36,587 bases of DNA from Acidobacteriota bacterium (GCA_019510095.1 JAEKLB010000039.1:12293-48879), one strand, 5' to 3'. Shown: positions 16,213 through 25,120, numbered from the stretch's first letter. The notes: generated by a model from the sequence alone, not told the origin. Numbers and translations: made by a program.

Positions 16213-17090
16213 GGACGCTCGATGCTGGCCGGGAGGGCGGCGAGCCGCTCGGCGAAGATGCGGACGATGGCGCCGGGATCGGTCTCGCCGTCGACGGTGG
16301 CGGGGTTCGACTGGGGCAGGTAGACGCCGAGCAGCACCCGGCCCCGTCGCAGGTAGGCCACCAACCATCGCCGGTCGCCTCCCCCGGCCTCGTTGGACAC
16401 GAAGTCGAAGGCGACCCGATCGACACCGGCAACCCGGGGCCACGTCGAATCGGGTGGGTCGGCGAAGCGCAGGGTCGTGGCCGGGCAGCGGGCGGCCTCC
16501 CGGCGGATCTCGGCGAAGGCCTGAGCCGTGGCGGCCGCGGCGTCGTACAGGACAGCCTCGGTGCTGACCGTCTCGACCGTGCCGTCGGCCAGCGCCACCA
16601 GCTGGAGCCGGGCCCGGCGACGGGCCTCGCTCTGGTAGGTCCCGTCGCAGAGGTCCAGGGTCTTCTGGCCGGCGACCTGGTTGCCGCCAGGAAGGAGGCG
16701 GACCGCGGTGTCGGCGGGAACGTCGCTGCCGCGCAGCCCGAGTCGCCGCAGCAGCTCGGCGTCGACGCCCTCGGGGTCGACCCGCCCGGCCGAGGATCCC
16801 GGAGCCGACGTCGGCGGCGTCGTGGAGGTGGTCGTGGAGGTGGTCGTGGGGGCGGTGGTCGCGCTCGCCCGCGACGCGTCGTGGTCGCCGCGCCGGCCCA
16901 CCACGGCGATGGAGGTCAGGCCCAGGAGACCACCCACGACCCCGATGGCGATGGCCTTGGTGAGCACGCCGCGACGAGCCGGCCGCTCGAGAGGGGGCTC
17001 CGGCGCTTGCGAGCGAGCGCCGGCCGGGACCTCCCAGGCACGGGGGCTCTGGGGGGTCGACCACAGCGGCTCGTTGCTCCAGTCATCCAT
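16209..17090 (-). CDS. Membrane-anchored extracytoplasmic protein of unknown function
   Basis: 293 residues starting at ATG 17090. Residues 1-42 are a cytoplasmic Pro/Arg-rich tail; residues 43-64 (LTKAIAIGVVGGLLGLTSIAVV) form one membrane helix; residues 73-101 are a Thr/Ser/Pro linker of the sort that spans the cell wall. Residues 105-293 form a soluble domain with two cysteines (DLCDGTYQSE and ARCPATT) that could pair. The layout recalls actinobacterial sensor domains such as the PknH C-terminal type, but I cannot confirm homology. It diverges from the MoxR operon with a 113-base gap, so shared regulation with that operon is possible. Confidence 0.65.
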   Translation of the reverse strand: MDDWSNEPLWSTPQSPRAWEVPAGARSQAPEPPLERPARRGVLTKAIAIGVVGGLLGLTSIAVVGRRGDHDASRASATTAPTTTSTTTSTTPPTSAPGSSAGRVDPEGVDAELLRRLGLRGSDVPADTAVRLLPGGNQVAGQKTLDLCDGTYQSEARRRARLQLVALADGTVETVSTEAVLYDAAAATAQAFAEIRREAARCPATTLRFADPPDSTWPRVAGVDRVAFDFVSNEAGGGDRRWLVAYLRRGRVLLGVYLPQSNPATVDGETDPGAIVRIFAERLAALPASIERP

Positions 17091-17203
17091 GGCTCACCCA
17101 ACTGTCGGACACCTGCCTGGGAGCCGGCTGTGGCCGCTTCGCCCCCCGGTGCTTAGCAAGTTCCCGCCAACATCCCAGACGACTCTCAGGAAAACCGGGC
17201 ACC

Positions 17204-18328
17204 GTGGCAGCCATGGACTTCCGCGCCAACGACGAAGCCGGTGCCGACGAGCTGAGCCCGGCGGCCAGCGCCGCGCTCCTCGAGGACGCCCTCTTCCAGG
17301 TCAAGCGGGTCATCGTCGGCCAGGACCGGATGGTCGAGCGAGCGCTGCTCTGCTTGCTGGCCAACGGCCACTGCCTGATCGAGGGCGTACCCGGCCTGGC
17401 CAAGACCCTGACCGTCTCGACCCTCGCCACCGTTGTCGGCGGCACCTTCTCCCGGCTCCAGTTCACCCCCGACCTGGTGCCCGCCGACATCGTCGGCACC
17501 CGGATCTGGCGACCGTCCCGTGAGGAGTTCGACATCGAGTGGGGCCCGGTGTTCGCCAACCTGGTCGTCGCCGACGAGATCAACCGCGCACCGGCCAAGG
17601 TGCAGTCGGCGCTCCTGGAGGTCATGGCCGAGCGCCAGGTCTCGATTGGCGGGCAGACCCGCGCCGTCCCCGCCCCGTTCCTCGTCCTCGCCACCCAGAA
17701 CCCCATCGAGTCCGAGGGCGTCTACGCCCTTCCCGAGGCCCAACGCGACCGGTTCCTCATGCAGATCGTCGTGCGCCAGCCGTCGTACGAGGAGGAGACC
17801 GAGATCGCCCACCGGATGGGTGGACGCCGGCCCGAGGCCGAGCCGGTGCTCACGACCGCCCAGCTCCTCGACCTCCAAGCGTCGGTCAGCCGGGTCTTCG
17901 TGCACCACGCCGTGCAGGACTACGCCGTCCGGCTGGTGATGGCCACCCGTGACCCCGCTCGCTGGGGCCTCCCCGAGCTGGCACCCCACGTCGCCCTCGG
18001 GGCCAGCCCCCGCGCCACGCTCGGCCTGGTAGCCGCGGGACGGGCCCTCGCCGTGCTCAGGGGTCGCCGCTTCCTCGTGCCCCAGGACATCCACGACGTG
18101 GCGCCCGAGATCCTCCGTCACCGCCTCCTGCTCACCTACGACGCCCTGGCCGACGACGTCAAGGTCGACGACGTCGTCGACCGGGTGCTGGCAACCGTGC
18201 AGGCCCCTCGCGTCGCGCCCCACCAGGACGAGGTGCCGCCGACCTTCGCGACGGCGACCGGCGTCGACCCCGCGACAGCCCAGGTCGAGCCCCGGTTCGG
18301 AACCACCGACTACGGCGCCAGCGCATGA
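17204..18328 (+). CDS. MoxR-family AAA+ ATPase
   Basis: A 374-residue AAA+ chaperone-like ATPase. Walker A is GVPGLAKT (61-68), Walker B LVVADEINRAP (Asp124, Glu125), sensor 1 LATQNPIE and the arginine-finger region LPEAQRDRFL. MoxR proteins remodel or activate VWA-domain partners, and here the DUF58 and VWA genes follow in the same operon. GTG 17204 is chosen because CAGGAAA lies 11 bases upstream; ATG 17213 is also possible. The protein ends with a roughly 40-residue tail beyond the ATPase core. It overlaps the DUF58 gene by ATGA. Confidence 0.93.
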   Translation: MAAMDFRANDEAGADELSPAASAALLEDALFQVKRVIVGQDRMVERALLCLLANGHCLIEGVPGLAKTLTVSTLATVVGGTFSRLQFTPDLVPADIVGTRIWRPSREEFDIEWGPVFANLVVADEINRAPAKVQSALLEVMAERQVSIGGQTRAVPAPFLVLATQNPIESEGVYALPEAQRDRFLMQIVVRQPSYEEETEIAHRMGGRRPEAEPVLTTAQLLDLQASVSRVFVHHAVQDYAVRLVMATRDPARWGLPELAPHVALGASPRATLGLVAAGRALAVLRGRRFLVPQDIHDVAPEILRHRLLLTYDALADDVKVDDVVDRVLATVQAPRVAPHQDEVPPTFATATGVDPATAQVEPRFGTTDYGASA

Positions 18329-19326
18329 CGGTGGCCGATCGCGCCCGCCGGCGGTGGCACCTGGCGCCCGGCCGCCCGGTCACCCTTCCCCGGTCGACGG
18401 GACCGGCGACGCTCGCGTCGCGGGCGGCGACCCTCCGGCGGCTCGAGCTCGACGTGACCCGACGACTCGACGGGCTCGTCAGCGGCGACCATCTCGCCTA
18501 CGCGACCGGGCCCGGCAGCGAGCGCACCGGCGCCCGCCCCTACGAGCCGGGTGACGATGCCCGCCGGATCGACTGGAGCCTCACCGCCCGTGCCGGCAGC
18601 GCCCACGTCCGCACCACCGAGGCCGACCGTGAGCTGGAGACCTGGGTCGTCGCCGACCGCTCGGCGAGCCTCGACTTCGGGACGGCCCGCCACGAGAAGC
18701 GTGAGCTGGTGCTCGCGGCCACGGCCGCGTTCGGTGCGTTGACCGTCCGGGGCGGCAACCGCTTGGGCGTCCTGATCGCGGGGGGCGACCAGCTGCTCAC
18801 TGTCCCGGCGCGGACCGGCCGCACCGCCTTGTTCGCGGCCCTGGCCCGCCTGCACGACACCGAGCGCATGGAGACCGCGCCGGGAGCCGGTTCCGACCTG
18901 GCGGCTGCCCTGCTTCGAGCCGAGCGCACCGTGCGCCGCCGGGGGCGGGTCGTCGTCCTCTCCGACTTCCTCGACGCCACCGGCTGGGTGACCCCGCTGC
19001 GGCGCCTCGCCCTTCGCCACGAGGTGGTGGCTGGCCACATCACCGACCCCCGCGAGCTCGAGCTGCCGGCGGTGGGGATCCTCACCGCGGTCGACACCGA
19101 GACCGGCCGGCAGGTCCACGTCCAGACCAACTCGGCCGAGCTGCGGACGAGGTACCGCGCCGCCGCGACCGAGCGGGCCGACAGCATCCGGCGAGCGATC
19201 GCAACGGCGGGAGCGGAGTACCTCCCGCTCTCGACCGACCGCGACTGGCTCCTCGACGTCGCCACCTTCATCAACCAACGGGCCGCCCGGGCGATGAGCC
19301 GCCCGGCCCGGATCGTGGCGCCATGA
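18325..19326 (+). CDS. DUF58 domain protein
   Basis: A 333-residue protein with the DUF58 signature GARPYEPGDDARRIDWSLTA followed by AHVRTTEADRELETWVVADRSASLDFG, where DRSAS resembles a VWA metal site. The remainder (TVRGGNRLGVLIAG, RVVVLSDFLDATGW) continues a VWA-like fold. DUF58 proteins are constant partners of MoxR ATPases in operons; their biochemical role is poorly known. It overlaps both neighbours by ATGA, implying equal and coupled translation of the three proteins. No membrane helix is evident, unlike many DUF58 proteins, which carry two N-terminal ones. Confidence 0.9.
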   Translation: MTVADRARRRWHLAPGRPVTLPRSTGPATLASRAATLRRLELDVTRRLDGLVSGDHLAYATGPGSERTGARPYEPGDDARRIDWSLTARAGSAHVRTTEADRELETWVVADRSASLDFGTARHEKRELVLAATAAFGALTVRGGNRLGVLIAGGDQLLTVPARTGRTALFAALARLHDTERMETAPGAGSDLAAALLRAERTVRRRGRVVVLSDFLDATGWVTPLRRLALRHEVVAGHITDPRELELPAVGILTAVDTETGRQVHVQTNSAELRTRYRAAATERADSIRRAIATAGAEYLPLSTDRDWLLDVATFINQRAARAMSRPARIVAP

Positions 19327-20291
19327 CGTTCCTGTCGGCCTGGCGCCTCGTCCTGCTGGCCGCCCCGGCCGCCGTGCTCGCCGCCTACCTCGTCGCCCAA
19401 CGCCTTCGGTCGCGAGCGGCCGCCCGCTTCACCAGCGTCGATCTCCTCGCCTCCGTCGCACCCCGCCGGCCCGGCTGGCAGCGCCACGTGCCGGCCGCCG
19501 CTCTCCTCGCCGCCATGGTGCTCCTCGTGGTCGGCTTCGCCCAGCCGGCGCGGGTCACCCGCACGCCGCGCCAGCGGGCCACCGTGATGCTCGCCATCGA
19601 CACGTCAGGGTCGATGGTGGCAGCCGACGTGGCGCCGACCCGGCTGGCTGCCGCCGAGGAAGCGGCCCGCAGCTTCGTGAAGGCCCTGCCACCCGGCGTC
19701 CAGCTCGGCCTGGTGTCGTTCAACCGAACTGCCCAGGTCCTCGTGTCACCGACCACCGATCGCAGCACCGTGCTGGCGTCGATCGACGAGCTGGTTGCTC
19801 GAGGTCCCACGGCCACCGCCGACGCCATCGACCTGTCCCTGTCGGCCATCGCCGCCACGCCCGTCGGCGCCAACGGGAAGCCCGCCCCGGCCGCGATCGT
19901 GCTGATGAGCGACGGCACACCGACCGTCACCGATGCCGCCGGCACACCCCAAGAGGCGGTCGACGCGGCTGCTGCCCGGGCCAAGGAGGCGGGTGTGGCC
20001 ATCAGCACCATTGCCTTCGGCACCCAGTCGGGCACGGTGTCGCTCAGTGGCGAGATCATTCCGGTCCCATCGGATCCGGCGGCCATGGCCCGCATCGCCA
20101 AGGCGAGTGGCGGCAAGACCTTCACGGCCAAGACCGCTGATGAGCTGACGTCGGTCTACCGGGAGATCGGCCGGGCGGTCGGCTACGACGTCCACCGCCG
20201 GGAGATCACCGCCTGGTTCACCGGCCTCGGGCTGTTGATGGCGATGGCGACGGCCGGCACCGCCCTGGTATGGACACAGCGGATCGTCTGA
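19323..20291 (+). CDS. Membrane protein with VWA domain (BatA-like)
   Basis: 322 residues. Membrane helices lie at about 7-25 and 57-74 with another at the C-terminus (TGLGLLMAMATAGTALVW), the standard BatA topology. The VWA domain between them has an intact MIDAS: Asp93-x-Ser95-x-Ser97 (DTSGSM), then Thr in GPTATADAID and the acidic VLMSDGTPT. It binds a divalent metal and probably a protein ligand at the membrane surface. It is predicted to work with the MoxR ATPase and DUF58 protein encoded upstream. The next gene, a protease, begins 10 bases later. Confidence 0.92.
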   Translation: MTFLSAWRLVLLAAPAAVLAAYLVAQRLRSRAAARFTSVDLLASVAPRRPGWQRHVPAAALLAAMVLLVVGFAQPARVTRTPRQRATVMLAIDTSGSMVAADVAPTRLAAAEEAARSFVKALPPGVQLGLVSFNRTAQVLVSPTTDRSTVLASIDELVARGPTATADAIDLSLSAIAATPVGANGKPAPAAIVLMSDGTPTVTDAAGTPQEAVDAAAARAKEAGVAISTIAFGTQSGTVSLSGEIIPVPSDPAAMARIAKASGGKTFTAKTADELTSVYREIGRAVGYDVHRREITAWFTGLGLLMAMATAGTALVWTQRIV

Positions 20292-20301
20292 CGGGATCGA
20301 C

Positions 20302-21591
20302 ATGAGCATCGACTGGATCACCGCACCACTGCCGTGGGAGACCGAGGCTGCGCCTCCGGGCGCGGCGGCGCCTGGGTACGAGACCGGGCCGGATTCGCAG
20401 CCGGCGCCCCCGCCAGCCGATCGCCATCGGCAGACGACGAGCCTCCGCCTGGTCGCGGCGGCCGCCATCATCGCCCTCGTCGCTGGCTTCGTCGCCGTTG
20501 GCGGGCGCATCCGGACCCACGGCGATCGGCCGAGCGAGGGAGCGGCCGTCGTCACCCCGACGCCGCTGCCCACCACACCGCTGCCGAGCACGCCCGTCCC
20601 GGCCACTCCGGGCGCCGGGCCCTCGGCGGGACCATCAGCCGCACCCGGCCCCGGCCTCTCCGCCGACCAGATCGACGGCATCGCTGCCAAGGCACACGAC
20701 GGGATCGTCGACATCAACACCGAGATCGACTTCGGCCGGGGGCGGGGGGCCGGCACCGGGATGATCCTGACCGCCGACGGCGAGATCCTGACCAACAACC
20801 ACGTCATCAACAACGCCACGACCATCGCCGTCACGCTCGTGTCAACCGGTCGTTCCTACAAGGCGCGCGTGATCGGCACCGCTCCCACCGAGGACATCGC
20901 CCTGCTGAAGATCGAGGCCTCCGGGCTCTCGCCCATCGCCATCGGCGACTCGACCGCGGTCACGCCGGGCGATCCGATGGTCGCCCTCGGCAATGCCGGC
21001 GGGCGCGGCGGCGAACCCGCAGTCGTCTCAGGCATCGTGCAGGCGGTCAACGAGACGATCACCGCCAGCGACGATGCCAGCGGAACTGACGCCCAGACGC
21101 TCTCCGGTCTCATCGAGACGGACGCCCCGATCGAGCCGGGTGACTCCGGCGGTGCGCTCGTCGACATCGAAGGCAGGGTGGTCGGGATGAACAGCGCCGC
21201 GTCGGTCGGCGGTCACTTCAGCTCGCCCGCCACCGCTGGCTTCGCCATTCCCATTGCCAGGGCCATCCCGGTGGTCGACCAGATGCGCGCCGGCCGGGCC
21301 AGCGACGTCATCCACCTCGGGCTTCCCGCCTTCCTCGGCGTCGAGCTCGGGCGGGGCGTCGGCGGTCCGGCAACGATCATCGGCGTGACGAGCGGGACGC
21401 CCGCCGCCCGGCTCGGGCTCGCTGCCGGTGACACGATCCTCTCCGTCGACGGCGTCGCGGTCGCGACCGACAACCTCTCGTCCGTCATTCGCAGTCATCG
21501 AGCTGGTACTCGCGCCGTGGTCCGCTGGACCGACACCGACGGTGGTACCCACGCCGCAGCGGTGACGCTGGCCGAAGGTCCTGCCGACTGA
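20302..21591 (+). CDS. Membrane-anchored trypsin-like serine protease with PDZ domain (HtrA/DegP type)
   Basis: 429 residues. A cytoplasmic Pro-rich tail is followed by one membrane helix (47-67, SLRLVAAAAIIALVAGFVAV) and a Pro/Thr linker. The protease domain has the full triad: His167 (ILTNNHVINN), Asp198 (TEDIALLKI) and Ser282 (EPGDSGGAL). The PDZ domain follows (FLGVELG, then GTPAARLGLAAGDTILSVDGVAV). It should degrade or process proteins outside the membrane. Being last in the MoxR/DUF58/VWA operon, only 10 bases after the VWA gene, it may be the effector of that system or a quality-control partner. The classical BatB, BatC and BatD genes are not present. Confidence 0.93.
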   Translation: MSIDWITAPLPWETEAAPPGAAAPGYETGPDSQPAPPPADRHRQTTSLRLVAAAAIIALVAGFVAVGGRIRTHGDRPSEGAAVVTPTPLPTTPLPSTPVPATPGAGPSAGPSAAPGPGLSADQIDGIAAKAHDGIVDINTEIDFGRGRGAGTGMILTADGEILTNNHVINNATTIAVTLVSTGRSYKARVIGTAPTEDIALLKIEASGLSPIAIGDSTAVTPGDPMVALGNAGGRGGEPAVVSGIVQAVNETITASDDASGTDAQTLSGLIETDAPIEPGDSGGALVDIEGRVVGMNSAASVGGHFSSPATAGFAIPIARAIPVVDQMRAGRASDVIHLGLPAFLGVELGRGVGGPATIIGVTSGTPAARLGLAAGDTILSVDGVAVATDNLSSVIRSHRAGTRAVVRWTDTDGGTHAAAVTLAEGPAD

Positions 21592-21597
21592 TTCGGG

Positions 21598-22359
21598 TCA
21601 GTGGCCGACCCAGCGGGGATCGCGCTTCTCGATGAAGGCGCGGGGGCCCTCCGTGTAGTCCTCGGTGGTGGCCAACCTGTTCTGGGCCTCGCGGCTGGCC
21701 GCCCAGATCTCGACCGGGTCGGCGTCGAGCGACTCGAGGGCGATGCGCCGGGTCTCCCGCACCGCCAGCGGCGCGTTGGTGTTGATCCGTTCGGCAAGGG
21801 CCATGGCCGCGGTGACGGCCTGCCCGGCTTCGACGAGATCACTCACCATGCCCAGGCGGAAGGCGGTCTCGGCATCGATGGGATCGCCGGTGAGCAGCAT
21901 CTTCAGCGCGACCTGTTGGGGCAGGACGCGAGGAAGGTGCACCAGGCCACCGCCGGCGGCCACCAGTGACCGCTTGACCTCGGGCAGGCCGAAGCGGGCG
22001 GCCTTCGATGCCACGATGAGGTCGCAGGCCAGCGCCAGCTCACAGCCGCCGGCCAGGGCGGCGCCGTCGACGGCAGCGATGACCGGCTTGGTGCGGGGCC
22101 GGCGCACGAACCCAGCGAAGCCGCCCCGCTCGGTGCGCATCTCCCCATCGCGGCCAGCGCTGAACAGCTTTAGGTCGGCACCGTCACAGAACACCGATCC
22201 GGCACCGGTGAGCACACCTGCCCACAACTCGTCGTCTCCCTCGAGCCGGTCGACCGCAGCTTCCAGGCCGGTGGCGACGTCACCGTTCACCGCGTTGCGG
22301 GCCTCGGGGCGGTTGATGGTGATCAGGGCCGTGCGGCCGCGGACGTCGACGTCGATCAC
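21598..22359 (-). CDS. Enoyl-CoA hydratase/isomerase (crotonase)
   Basis: 253 residues from GTG 22359, which gives the usual crotonase beginning IDVDVRGRTALITINRPEARNAV. Both catalytic glutamates are present: Glu107 (ALAGGCELALACD) and Glu127 (FGLPEVKRSL), and the oxyanion loop is FCDGADLKLF. It should hydrate an enoyl-CoA. A longer frame upstream to 22506 exists but would run into the preceding gene and adds a non-crotonase stretch. It is last in the minus-strand operon with the CoA-transferase, thiolase-like and Zn-ribbon genes, 76 bases after the latter. It converges on the protease gene with a six-base gap. Confidence 0.9.
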   Translation of the reverse strand: MIDVDVRGRTALITINRPEARNAVNGDVATGLEAAVDRLEGDDELWAGVLTGAGSVFCDGADLKLFSAGRDGEMRTERGGFAGFVRRPRTKPVIAAVDGAALAGGCELALACDLIVASKAARFGLPEVKRSLVAAGGGLVHLPRVLPQQVALKMLLTGDPIDAETAFRLGMVSDLVEAGQAVTAAMALAERINTNAPLAVRETRRIALESLDADPVEIWAASREAQNRLATTEDYTEGPRAFIEKRDPRWVGH

Positions 22360-22435
22360 CGCCAGATCATGACACCCGGCCTCGTTCTCTGGTCTCCCCA
22401 CGACCGCCGCGCGCAGCGCGGTACCGAAGAGCGGT

Positions 22436-22786
22436 TCAGGCCGGCGTGAACACGGGGACGAGTCGCCCGGCGCGCTCCTCGAAGGTGGCGCCCACGGTGT
22501 CGCCAATGGCGGTGCCGGACGCGGCGTGGGCCATCACCCGGACGCCCTCATCGAGATCGACGAGCACGAGGGTGTAGGGCACCAAGGGTCGCCACTCGTC
22601 GCTCGGCGCCCGGTGCACGACGGTCGTCGCCACCACCCGACCGCGGCCGGCGCTCGCCACCTCGTCGGGATCGAGCCGCCCGCACCGCGGGCAGAAGGGG
22701 CGCTGGAAGTACCAGACGTTGCCGCAGCCGCCGCACGACAGCACCACCAGCTGCGGCTCCCCGGTGGTCCAGTCGGCAACGGTCAC
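22436..22786 (-). CDS. Zn-ribbon/OB-fold (DUF35) acyl-CoA-binding partner
   Basis: 116 residues. The N-terminal zinc ribbon is CGGCGNVWYFQRPFCPRCG, with two CxxC pairs; the OB-fold follows (GRGRVVATTVVHRAP, VPYTLVLVDLDEGVRVMA). DUF35 proteins form complexes with thiolase-like enzymes, as in the steroid side-chain aldolase Ltp2-ChsH2, where the domain is needed for activity. Here the GTG start is locked to the thiolase-like gene's stop by a GTGA overlap, strongly suggesting the same kind of complex. It probably has no catalysis of its own. Confidence 0.9.
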   Translation of the reverse strand: MTVADWTTGEPQLVVLSCGGCGNVWYFQRPFCPRCGRLDPDEVASAGRGRVVATTVVHRAPSDEWRPLVPYTLVLVDLDEGVRVMAHAASGTAIGDTVGATFEERAGRLVPVFTPA

Positions 22787-23919
22787 GGGAGCGCCACCAC
22801 CATCGAGGTGTGCGACGACATGACGCCACCATCGCCGTGCAGCAGAGCAACGTCGGGTTGGCCAGGGATCTGACGGGCTCCCGCCCGTCCCGTCAGCTGG
22901 CGTTGGAGCTCGGCCATGTGTGACATCGCACCGGCAACGCCGCAGTGGCCGTACGAGAGGAGGCCACCGTGGGTGTTGAGCGGCACCGCACCGCCCGGTG
23001 AGAAGTGCCCGTCCCGGGCCAGGGCGCCGGCCTGGCCCGGCGGTGCCAGCCCGATCTCCTCGAGCAGCAGGGCGAGGGTCACGGTGAAGCTGTCGTAGAC
23101 CGCCGCGTACCGGATCCGGTCGAGCCCGATGCCCGCTTCGTCGAGCGCCATCCGCGACGACGGCCCCGCGCCGTAGGACAGCAGATCGGGCACGACCGAG
23201 ACGTGCTGGTGCTGGTGGGCCTGCCCGGAGCCGAGCACCCGGAGACAGTGGTCGTTCACCTGGTCGCCGGTCACGACCATCGCCGCACCACCGTCGGAGA
23301 CGGGGCAGCAGTCAAGGAGCTTCAGCGGCTCGGCCACGGCGCGCGAGACCAGCACGTCCTCGACCGTGATCGGCTCGCGGTAGTGGGCTCCGGGGCTGTC
23401 GACCGCGTGCGAGCGCATGGCCACTGCCAACTCGGCCAGGTCGGCCTCCCCGGCACCTCGACCGTCGAGGTAGGCCGACGCGATCAACCCGTAGTAGGCC
23501 GGGACGGTGGTGCCCAGCGGCACCTCGTAACGAGGGTGGCCCACCTGGGCGAGCGCCTGGATGGCGCTGTCGCGGGTCTGGCCCGACAGGCGATTCTCGC
23601 CGGCGACGATCAGCAGCCGGCTGGCCGCCTTGCTCTGGATCACGAAGTGGGCGGTCGCCGCCATGGCCAGGCCGGTGGCGCCACCGAGCTGCAGGGCCGC
23701 TGCGTAGCGAGGGCGGATGCCGAAGTGCTCGGCGAACACCGTTGCCAGCATCAGGTGCGGCATCGTCGTCGAGTAGCCGCAGATGATCCCGTCGATGTCA
23801 GCACGCTCGAGGCCGGCGTCGGCCAATGCGCCGGTCGCTGCCTGGGTCATCAGACCGAGGGTGTCCTGCCCCTCGTGCCTGCCGAACGCCGTCGCGAAGG
23901 ATCCTGCGATGTAGCTCAT
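22783..23919 (-). CDS. Thiolase-like (SCP-x/Ltp type) protein lacking the nucleophilic cysteine
   Basis: 378 residues with the thiolase fold: IAGSFATAFGRHEG at the start, LQLGGATGLAMAATA at the nucleophile helix, VSDGGAAMVV in the middle and NTHGGLLSYGHCGVAGA at the C-terminal active-site loop. The nucleophile helix has Gly (79-80) where thiolases have Cys, so ordinary thiolysis through an acyl-enzyme is not expected. Members of this branch that pair with DUF35 proteins include Ltp2-type retro-aldolases that use tyrosines; YDSF in AAVYDSFTVTLALL is a candidate. Overlaps with both neighbours (ATGA with the CoA-transferase, GTGA with DUF35) tie it into the operon. Aldolase activity is inferred, not shown. 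Confidence 0.88.
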   Translation of the reverse strand: MSYIAGSFATAFGRHEGQDTLGLMTQAATGALADAGLERADIDGIICGYSTTMPHLMLATVFAEHFGIRPRYAAALQLGGATGLAMAATAHFVIQSKAASRLLIVAGENRLSGQTRDSAIQALAQVGHPRYEVPLGTTVPAYYGLIASAYLDGRGAGEADLAELAVAMRSHAVDSPGAHYREPITVEDVLVSRAVAEPLKLLDCCPVSDGGAAMVVTGDQVNDHCLRVLGSGQAHQHQHVSVVPDLLSYGAGPSSRMALDEAGIGLDRIRYAAVYDSFTVTLALLLEEIGLAPPGQAGALARDGHFSPGGAVPLNTHGGLLSYGHCGVAGAMSHMAELQRQLTGRAGARQIPGQPDVALLHGDGGVMSSHTSMVVALP

Positions 23920-25082
23920 GCGGTGAGAGCAGTGATCTCGTCGTCGCCGAGGTCGAGCTCCCGCAGCACGGCCGCGGTGTGCTCACCGAGGTCAGGGACC
24001 TTGCGGTACTCGGCCTCGTAACCCTCGATGGTGATCGGCGGCAGCAGCACCGGCACGGGGCCGACCGAGGTCGGCGTGTCGCGCCAGCGGTTGCGCGCCG
24101 CCAGCTGCGGATGCGAGAGGAGGTCGACCGACGTACGGACGCGCCCGTTGGCGATCCCGGCCGACTCGAGCAGGGCCATCGCTTCCTCGGTGCTGAGCAT
24201 GGCCAGCCGGTCAGCGACCACGGCGTCGACCTCGGTCCGGTGACGGGCACGCCCTTCGGCGCTGGCGAACCGCTCGTCGGCCGCCGCGTCAGGGCGCCCC
24301 AACGCGTTGGCCAGGCGCACCCACTCCCGGTCGTTCTGCACGCCGAGCACGACCACGGTGCCATCGGCGGTGGTGAAGCCGTCGTACGGCACCAGCGACG
24401 GGTGCCCGAGGCCGTGCGGCTCATGGGGCTTGCCCGTCGAGCGGCTGTAGAGCGTGCTGAAGGTCATCCATTCGGCGACGGTGTCGAGCATGGCGATCGA
24501 CAGCGACGCGCCCTCCCCCGTGCGCTCCCGCCGCAGGAGGGCGGCGAGCACGCCACTGAACGCGTAGGCCCCAGCCGAGAGGTCGGCCACCGACGTGCCT
24601 GCCTTGGCCAGCACCCCGGGCTTGCCGGTCACCGAAGCCAGGCCACCCTCGCACTGCACCAGGAGGTCGTAGGCCCGCTTGTCCGCGTAGGGACCATCGG
24701 GTCCGTAGCCGCTGATGTCACAGACCACGAGACGGGGGTTGCGGGCCCGCAACGAGCCGGCATCGAGGCCGAGCCGGGCGGCGGCGCCGGGGCTCAGGTT
24801 CTGGACGAACACGTCGGCCCGATCGATCAGCCGCAGGACGACCTCCCGGGCGGCGGGATCCTTTACGTCGAGCGCCACCGACTCCTTGCCCCGGTTGAGC
24901 CAGACGAAGTACGTGGCCAGCCCGTCGACGAGGCTGTCGTAGGTGCGGGCGAAGTCCCCGCCGTCGGGGCGCTCGATCTTGATGACCCGGGCGCCCATGT
25001 CGAGCAGCTGGCGGGTGGCATAGGGCGCGGCGACGGCGTGCTCCATGGTGATGACCGTCATGCCCTCCAGCGGGGCGGTCAT
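23916..25082 (-). CDS. Class III CoA-transferase (CaiB/BaiF)
   Basis: A 388-residue single-domain CoA-transferase. It starts LEGMTVITMEHAVAAPYATRQLLDMGARVIKIERP, has NRGKESVALDVK, and carries Asp167 (TSVADLSAGAYAFSG) at the catalytic aspartate position. The C-terminal half shows RTSVDLLSHPQLAARNRW and DLGEHTAAVLRELG-like family motifs. It would activate the pathway acid by transferring CoA. It is first in a four-gene minus-strand operon with the thiolase-like, DUF35 and crotonase genes. ATG 25082 has GAAGGGG nine bases upstream. It diverges from an acyl-CoA dehydrogenase across a 62-base region with palindromes. Confidence 0.92.
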   Translation of the reverse strand: MTAPLEGMTVITMEHAVAAPYATRQLLDMGARVIKIERPDGGDFARTYDSLVDGLATYFVWLNRGKESVALDVKDPAAREVVLRLIDRADVFVQNLSPGAAARLGLDAGSLRARNPRLVVCDISGYGPDGPYADKRAYDLLVQCEGGLASVTGKPGVLAKAGTSVADLSAGAYAFSGVLAALLRRERTGEGASLSIAMLDTVAEWMTFSTLYSRSTGKPHEPHGLGHPSLVPYDGFTTADGTVVVLGVQNDREWVRLANALGRPDAAADERFASAEGRARHRTEVDAVVADRLAMLSTEEAMALLESAGIANGRVRTSVDLLSHPQLAARNRWRDTPTSVGPVPVLLPPITIEGYEAEYRKVPDLGEHTAAVLRELDLGDDEITALTA

Positions 25083-25120
25083 CGGCTGGGCCCCTTCATC
25101 GGCCGGCGAGCGTAGGCGCT

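Noticed and set aside
16810-16862. Short GTGGTCGTGGAG-like repeats
   Set aside because: They are codons of a Thr/Ser linker in the minus-strand membrane protein, not a separate repeat element.
22360-22506. Upstream extension of the crotonase gene
   Set aside because: It would overlap the Zn-ribbon gene and adds residues with no crotonase similarity; GTG 22359 gives the normal N-terminus.
23916-25082. YDLLVQCEGG as the catalytic site of the CoA-transferase
   Set aside because: That position corresponds to the accessory Glu region of formyl-CoA transferase; the catalytic Asp is Asp167 further on.
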